The translations under genes and the position numbers were made by a program. This document shows positions 61,101 through 64,000 of a stretch of DNA of 64,000 nt, in pieces (positions within the stretch are counted from its first letter, which is position 1; the number at the start of each line of letters is the position of its first letter). Location: the NCBI RefSeq assembly GCF_036417845.1, contig NC_089978.1:121674183-121738182 (forward strand), in the 5' to 3' direction. The notes below the pieces were generated by a model. The model was not told where the DNA came from. It saw only the letters and a program-made list of their open reading frames with translations, and ran no database searches. The stretch is from Apteryx mantelli (Eukaryota; Chordata; Aves; Apterygiformes; Apterygidae).

Positions 61101-63139
61101 TTCTAGATACCTCAGAAGCTGGTAGGAGGCAGTAGCAGATGTATCCCAGCAAGGTAACAGCACTCAGCTAGGGCAGACCTGCTCTGTCAGCATTTGAACA
61201 TGATCACATCAATGAAGAAAAAAGTTGAAGTCATCCAACCATTACAGTCCAGGTTACTGATGCTGTTGTAGGGAGAGGTGTGTGGACTGTGAGAAAGAGA
61301 ATTCAAAGAGATCCAGGCTTGAACATGCAAAAAAAGGGAGAGGGTTGATGGCAGTATGTATAATATGGATTATATAAAGGTCCCATGGATGTGTGGAAAA
61401 GAGGGCAAAAGATTGGTGCTTCTTCATTTACTTCGTGCTACTTTTCCTTTGAAAGAAAGAGATGGGGTTGGGGAAGATGAGAGACAGTGATACAGATACA
61501 GGAAGACATTCAGAATTTTCATCATAAAATTCAGATGTTATAGGAAAAATAATGAGCGTATAGCTTGCTGTTATATATGGGAATGGCTTAAGTTTGGATG
61601 TTGCTGCCACTTCTGCTTCGGGTAGAAGCTGTAACATGCTGTACACATACTGCTGAGAAACAAAACCAGGTGCAAATCCCCCTCTGTGCTTTCCTTCAAA
61701 CAGCGTTCCAAGGACACCGATAAAGCACAGTATCGTGTCTGCAGTGCTGTCTGCGGGATTTCCTTTACAGCTGTCAGAACAATTGCCGATGGTAGCAATC
61801 TCTTTATTGCTCTTGAACTTCCCCACAGTGGCAGCTGAAATGGTAGTGTTCTTTGACTTACTGACCAAACAATTCCAGGGTAACAACAGGAGCAGCTGTT
61901 GAGCTGGTGATCCCCAGAGCCTCAGAACCTTCCTGAAGGGCATAAATATTGATAACTTTTTCCTCCGCTATGAATCCAAGTTGACCTGGCATTAATGCTC
62001 TCCTGGGGGACCTTTCTAAGATGATAAATGTTTGAAACTATCTTAATAGTCTCTGTGTAAATACAGAACGCCTTTCCGTGGGTTTATGTGAAAGACAATG
62101 ACATCTAGTGGACAAAGGACAAAGAACAAGACTGGGAGTGAAAGTGACCCAGGGTCTCAATTACCCAGGGTCTCTGTCATCTTCAGCAAGTCCTTATTTC
62201 TGTATGCTTTCTGTATCCTTGCATCCTTAATCTATTTTATCTAGTCCAAAAGTTCTAGGAGACAAGGGCTGTTTCTTACTATGCTTACAATCTCTCTTCC
62301 ATTCTAGCCAGTGCTGTAATATAAATAACAACTTTGGTATAAATTTTTATATATATATATGTATATATATGTATACACACACACATATATATACACACAC
62401 ACACAGAGATATGTTCATCCAGTTCCCAAGATGTAGGCAGCAAATCCTCCAATTAGAGAATGAAGTCTATAAAGACAGTAGTAACCAAAATGAATTGCTC
62501 AGTTATAGGACCTATATAGTCTTTGTTCCAGGACTGCATGTGGCATCTCCTTCCCATTGTACTAGAACGCATCATAGATCATTTATTTTTTTTCCCCACA
62601 TTGTATCTCCACAGTATGCAACAGGAGTGTTACCTCTGTCTTCTTACTCTAGGGGCAAGTTATATCCCTCACATGCAAAGCTCATAGCAGAGTTGGGAAC
62701 TGAAACAGAGGTCTTTCAACTCCCAATCCAGGGCTTTAGTCACAAGACTTCTCCCTGGATTCAGATGAACAAGGCTTGCATTGGATTCTGCTTTTGACTA
62801 ATAGTATGCAAATATCACAACTGCACAGATACAGAGTTACCAAAAGATTAACATCTATGAACTTTGCTACCCTATTAATAGGATATACCTGACTCCTCAG
62901 TACCTCATGTATCCTTTCTTATTATTAAAATTCCTTCTTCACAATTCAGATTTTCAGCAGAATTTGATTTCCGGACATACGATGCAGAGGGAGTTATATT
63001 ATATGCAGAATCCCTTGACAACACGGCATGGATCTTACTCGCTCTTCGTGATGGAAAGATTGAAATTCAATTCAAGAATGAATTTGGAACAAAAGTCACC
63101 AGTGGAGGCAAAGCCATTAATGATGGACTGTGGCATATA
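37042..63139 (+). CDS. PROS1, vitamin K-dependent protein S, exons 1-10 (spliced, 3' part outside)
   Basis: This is a secreted plasma anticoagulant, a cofactor for activated protein C and TFPI and a ligand of TAM receptors. The ten exons join to 1152 nt (384 codons), all in phase. Domains in order: signal peptide (about 1-24), propeptide ending RKRR (42), Gla domain (mature Ala43 on) with all 11 Glu positions of human protein S, an aromatic stack, a thrombin-sensitive Cys loop, four EGF domains (EGF2-4 with D-I-N/D-E-C calcium signatures and the Asn hydroxylation position), and the start of the first laminin-G/SHBG-like domain. The human protein is 676 residues, so roughly 40 percent is missing at the right edge. 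The gene lies head to head with ARL13B. Two solo LTRs and an old CR1 lie in its introns. Identity is certain; exon bounds rest on consensus splice sites and family exon lengths. Confidence 0.98.
37212..37229. repeat. Poly(G) tract, G18, in PROS1 intron 1
   Basis: G18 lies 90 bp after exon 1, followed by ccgggggcggc. It is a quadruplex-prone tract on the non-template strand just downstream of the promoter. Confidence 0.9.
38454..38507. repeat. Perfect 27-bp tandem duplication
   Basis: Two identical adjacent copies of a 27-bp unit beginning ggccacattatagccctc and ending aacctgca. No third copy. Confidence 0.95.
41750..41907 (+). CDS. PROS1 exon 2 (propeptide and Gla domain)
   Basis: 158 nt, acceptor tctacaaag| and donor GAAACT|GTAAGT. 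It encodes [20 protein letters not shown] and onward through [20 protein letters not shown] to ENNPET. The propeptide carries the carboxylase recognition stretch and the RKRR furin-type cleavage site. Glu at mature positions 6, 7, 14, 16, 19, 20, 25, 26, 29, 32 and 36 are all present, as is the Cys17-Cys22 loop. Vitamin K-dependent carboxylation and calcium-dependent membrane binding should be intact. Confidence 0.97.
41908..42994. other. PROS1 intron 2
   Basis: About 1.1 kb, AT-rich. It ends in a good pyrimidine tract (ttcttttcttttctttctgcag). Nothing else seen. Confidence 0.6.
42995..43019 (+). CDS. PROS1 exon 3 (aromatic stack, 25 nt)
   Basis: A 25-nt micro-exon encoding EYFYPKYL plus one base, the size and sequence typical of the exon that follows the Gla domain in vitamin K-dependent clotting proteins. 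Acceptor ttctgcag|, donor TTTAA|GTAAGT in exact form TTA A|GTAAGT. Human has DYFYPKYL. Confidence 0.95.
43020..43327. other. PROS1 intron 3
   Basis: About 300 nt, no feature beyond the splice sites. Confidence 0.6.
43328..43414 (+). CDS. PROS1 exon 4 (thrombin-sensitive region)
   Basis: 87 nt, the same length as human; acceptor tttgcag|, donor AATG|GTAAGC. It encodes the 29-residue disulfide loop [20 protein letters not shown] and on to DLRACVN, with the two loop Cys kept. Aligned without gaps to human, the positions of Arg49 (thrombin) and Arg60 (factor Xa) are both Ala, while Arg70 is kept in DLR. Two other Arg occur at new positions (HRAG and VFRV). Cleavage behaviour may therefore differ from human protein S. 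Confidence 0.95.
43415..47276. other. PROS1 intron 4
   Basis: 3.9 kb, AT-rich. An open frame at 45424-45726 looks like chance hydrophobic/serine-rich translation. A G-run and T-run pair lies at about 47065-47092. No gene or clear transposon recognised. Confidence 0.5.
47277..47399 (+). CDS. PROS1 exon 5 (EGF1)
   Basis: 123 nt, as in human; acceptor cctccgacag|, donor GAAGAAG|GTGCAG (a weaker donor). It encodes [20 protein letters not shown] and on through [12 protein letters not shown], with six Cys in EGF spacing. The Asp in CIDGQ is the position that is beta-hydroxylated in human EGF1. Confidence 0.96.
47556..47678 (+). CDS. PROS1 exon 6 (EGF2, calcium-binding)
   Basis: 123 nt; acceptor ttccttctag|, donor GCAGAG|GTAGGA. 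It encodes [20 protein letters not shown] and onward to DCR. It has the DINEC calcium signature and Asn at the hydroxylation position in [10 protein letters not shown]. It is three residues shorter than human between the first two Cys (human has a DPSN-type insertion), in frame. The intron before it is only 156 nt. Confidence 0.96.
47679..47925. other. PROS1 intron 6, left part
   Basis: Short non-coding stretch between exon 6 and the LTR. It ends in the presumed target-site copy ggggc at 47921-47925. Confidence 0.6.
47926..48787 (-). mobile_element. Solo retroviral LTR (ERVL-like), antisense, with triplicated U5 end
   Basis: An 862-bp block that on the minus strand begins TGTGGGATAATGG and ends ...CA. 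It is flanked by ggggc (47921-47925) and ggggt (48788-48792), a 5-bp target duplication with one mismatch, a length typical of ERVL elements. In minus orientation it carries a TATAAA at 48478-48473 and an AATAAA at 48213-48208. After the AATAAA, the terminal segment (ggtaatcaac...cctgccagagccctcct in plus orientation) is present three times, at 47955, 48032 and 48126. No internal retroviral coding sequence is present, so it is a solo LTR. The class assignment is by structure only. Confidence 0.75.
47955..48205. repeat. Three diverged tandem copies (77-94 bp) within the LTR
   Basis: The copies start at 47955, 48032 and 48126, each opening ggtaatcaac and sharing gcctgccagagccctcct and tttcactg-gtcaggttcacaaa. 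They differ by point changes and by the length of the linker. Confidence 0.9.
48788..49359. other. PROS1 intron 6, between LTR and CR1 relic
   Basis: No feature recognised. Confidence 0.5.
49360..50230 (+). mobile_element. Ancient CR1-like LINE relic, sense orientation
   Basis: Diverged and indel-ridden, but several stretches read like the CR1/L2-group reverse transcriptase in the right order. ttccagagaaattccagaagaatggaag gives an [12 protein letters not shown] segment near 49373. A segment near 49655 resembles LF-IF-SDV. attacatccaagcac and gcacctagga near 49770-49800 resemble the F-P-K-MHLG block. Near 50040-50130 there is a diverged copy of the C-terminal block (gcatccagttgtagaacctattttgaaaa-like, then actaaaatgatt-gagg). 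All frames are broken. Boundaries are approximate, and a homology search is needed to name the family. Confidence 0.6.
50637..50762 (+). CDS. PROS1 exon 7 (EGF3, calcium-binding)
   Basis: 126 nt, as in human; acceptor tatttctag|, donor GTGAAG|GTATGT. It encodes [20 protein letters not shown] and onward to KNCE. It has the DINEC calcium signature, Asn at the hydroxylation position in [10 protein letters not shown], and six Cys. Confidence 0.96.
50763..51279. other. PROS1 intron 7, left part
   Basis: Non-coding stretch up to the second LTR. The last six bases, gtaaga (51274-51279), are the left target-site copy. Confidence 0.6.
51280..51765 (-). mobile_element. Solo retroviral LTR (ALV/ERVK-like), antisense, perfect 6-bp target duplication
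   Basis: A 486-bp block that on the minus strand begins TGTTGGGGCCC and ends CCGCGACA. It is flanked by identical gtaaga copies (51274-51279 and 51766-51771). In minus orientation, TATATAA (51375-51369) is followed about 20 nt later by AATAAA (51352-51347), then a short R and U5. This compact TATA-then-AATAAA order is the arrangement of alpharetroviral LTRs, and a 6-bp duplication fits that group. An inverted CCAAT (attggct in minus reading) lies upstream of the TATA box. No internal region remains, so it arose by LTR-LTR recombination. The intact duplication suggests a fairly recent insertion. Confidence 0.88.
51772..57988. other. PROS1 intron 7, right part
   Basis: 6.2 kb with no recognised gene. 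An A-run (A19) lies at about 54959-54977 and a TA-rich tract at about 55490-55520. Short open frames near 53241-53601 and 56270-56681 match nothing I know. Confidence 0.5.
57989..58110 (+). CDS. PROS1 exon 8 (EGF4, calcium-binding)
   Basis: 122 nt, as in human; acceptor ttcctcctag|, donor TGTGAG|GTAAAA. It encodes [20 protein letters not shown] and onward to MKNCE. It has the DIDEC calcium signature, Asn at the hydroxylation position in [10 protein letters not shown], and six Cys; it closely matches human (CDGKKGFKL shared). Confidence 0.97.
58111..60649. other. PROS1 intron 8
   Basis: 2.5 kb, AT-rich. It holds a perfect 20-bp palindrome at 59451-59470 and a long A-run at about 60520-60540. 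No gene seen. Confidence 0.6.
59451..59470. repeat. Perfect 20-bp palindrome
   Basis: GCCTCTGCATATGCAGAGGC is self-complementary over all 20 bases; the symmetry stops at the next base on each side. Confidence 0.95.
60650..60768 (+). CDS. PROS1 exon 9 (linker and start of LG1)
   Basis: 119 nt; acceptor taattccag|, donor ACCAG|GTAAGC. It encodes [20 protein letters not shown] and onward to [11 protein letters not shown](R). It is one codon longer than human by length comparison. VCIPLNL and [10 protein letters not shown] match human closely. It joins exon 8 in phase 0. Confidence 0.96.
61428..61943 (-). other. Unidentified 171-codon open frame, possible pseudogene remnant
   Basis: An antisense frame in PROS1 intron 9, starting at an ATG and ending in TAA. 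Composition is ordinary (mixed hydrophobic, Ser/Thr-rich) and I do not recognise a family. It begins [20 protein letters not shown] and contains four Cys in its middle part. A second minus-strand frame just upstream, overlapping the 5' end, also stays open for about 50 codons (it reads ...[18 protein letters not shown]...) and ends in a stop near 61860. Two frames joined by a shift would fit a decayed retrocopy or other old insertion. No poly(A) tail or flanking duplication was seen. It may be chance; at this base composition a frame of this length is uncommon. Confidence 0.25.
62348..62408. repeat. TA/GTAT/CA compound microsatellite
   Basis: (TA)n, then (GTATATAT) units, then (CA) blocks; imperfect, ending acacacagag. 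Confidence 0.85.
62950..63139 (+). CDS. PROS1 exon 10 (LG1 / SHBG-like domain, first half)
   Basis: 190 nt, as in human; acceptor acaattcag|, donor CATATA|GTAAGC. It encodes (R)[19 protein letters not shown] and onward through [19 protein letters not shown] to [23 protein letters not shown] and GLW are shared with human protein S. It ends in phase 0; the next exon is beyond the window. Confidence 0.97.
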
Positions 63140-64000
63140 GTAAGCATAGTTTTCTTCTTTCCTTCCCTTCATTTAATACCTATGGGAAAGATCTGTTCTG
63201 ATATATAAAGTTGTGAGAAACTAAGCAACTTTAAGAGGTTAAAAATGATGCCCCCCAAGGGGCATCCCCCAAGGATTTAAAATCAACCAAGAAATATGCA
63301 AGGATGCCTTACATCTTGGAAATTATGGCATTTGTTTAGCATTGCTAGAGATAATTACCACTAGCTGGCAACAGAGGAACAGAGAAAAAAAAGCAGCAGC
63401 AGAATATTAAAAAGTGTGATTGCATGAGTAAGTGCATAATTATGAGATACTTTGTCTAAAGGGCAGGATTAACTTTTGCTAGACCAGAAATCCAGCTTAT
63501 TCTTCAAGCTTGCATACCTTATCTTTCACTAAGATGGAAGGCCTTGTTCAGTTATAGGGTCTATGAATGACATCAAGTTATTAACACCAGTTAGTATTAA
63601 AAAAAAAAAAAACTTGAATATTGCATACACCTCCTGTTCCATTTCAGTACAGCTTCCTTTAGATTAAAAGCCTACTTTGATGATGACCTCATTTTGTCCA
63701 CATCCCACCTGGAGATTCAATTCTCTGTAGCAGGTTGCAGTAATATAGAGAACTGTATGCCAAATGCAGGTGGAATGCAGAGCAACTGTAGAAACCAGCT
63801 TCCAGCAAACTCTACAGAGCATTGAGCATAAAGCAAACTCTTATCAGTTGTGTAGGTTTTCCTGGGGGGAAAGAGGAGGTTGGACCAGGACATCCTCATC
63901 CCATGAGCATCCTTGGGTATGGGCAGTTACCATGATTCAAGCTTAAATATCCTAAAATAGTGAATGCATTAAAAACATTTAAAAAATGAGATATTTAGAC
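63140..64000. other. PROS1 intron 10, left part
   Basis: No further exon seen. A small perfect hairpin (GATGCCCC-ccaa-GGGGCATC) lies at 63247-63266 and an A-run at about 63599-63612. Confidence 0.6.

Larger units (their letters stand above)
60769..62949. other. PROS1 intron 9
   Basis: 2.2 kb. It holds an unusual antisense open frame (61428-61943) and a TA/GTAT/CA microsatellite (62348-62408). Confidence 0.6.

Noticed and set aside
62369..62797. 142-codon plus-strand open frame
   Set aside because: Its start is the translated TA/CA microsatellite, and the rest has no recognisable motif.
1..64000. tRNA, rRNA, CRISPR or operon-type features
   Set aside because: None seen. The window is a vertebrate intron-rich locus, and no cloverleaf, rRNA stretch or spaced direct-repeat array was recognised.

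Overview
This is a vertebrate nuclear window, most likely avian. Three features support that: CR1-family LINE fragments with bird-type reverse-transcriptase sequence, solo retroviral LTRs, and compact introns in an AT-rich background broken by CpG islands. It contains the PROS1 - ARL13B - STX19 neighbourhood, the same gene order and orientation known from human chromosome 3q11. The species cannot be fixed from the sequence alone.

Layout. ARL13B (cilia GTPase) is on the minus strand. Its first three coding exons are at 32222-32280, 30329-30399 and 25095-25344, and its 5' end lies in a CpG island at about 35.8-37.3 kb. Its remaining exons were not found and presumably lie left of position 1. 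STX19 (a Qa-SNARE without a membrane anchor) is nested on the plus strand inside the ARL13B intron that follows exon 3. Its intronless coding region is 12879-13757, and a separate small CpG island near 3.1-3.35 kb looks like its promoter and 5' exon. PROS1 (vitamin K-dependent anticoagulant protein S) starts at 37042 on the plus strand, head to head with ARL13B. Coding exons 1-10 are present and end at 63139; the other exons run off the right edge. The ten PROS1 exons sum to 1152 nt (384 codons) with all phases consistent.

Repeats. There are two minus-oriented CR1 copies in ARL13B introns (14919-15285 and 28522-30196), one old plus-oriented CR1-like relic in PROS1 intron 6 (about 49360-50230), and two antisense solo LTRs in PROS1 introns 6 and 7. 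The 47926-48787 LTR has a likely 5-bp target-site duplication and a triplicated 3' end. The 51280-51765 LTR has a perfect 6-bp duplication and alpharetrovirus-like signal order. Homopolymer and dinucleotide tracts are scattered throughout.

No undescribed multi-gene system was found. The points most worth a second look are: two of the three human protease-sensitive arginines missing from the protein S thrombin-sensitive loop; an unidentified 171-codon antisense open frame at 61428-61943; the putative remote STX19 promoter; an overlapping upstream ORF at the ARL13B start; a perfect 20-bp palindrome at 59451; and the two LTRs.
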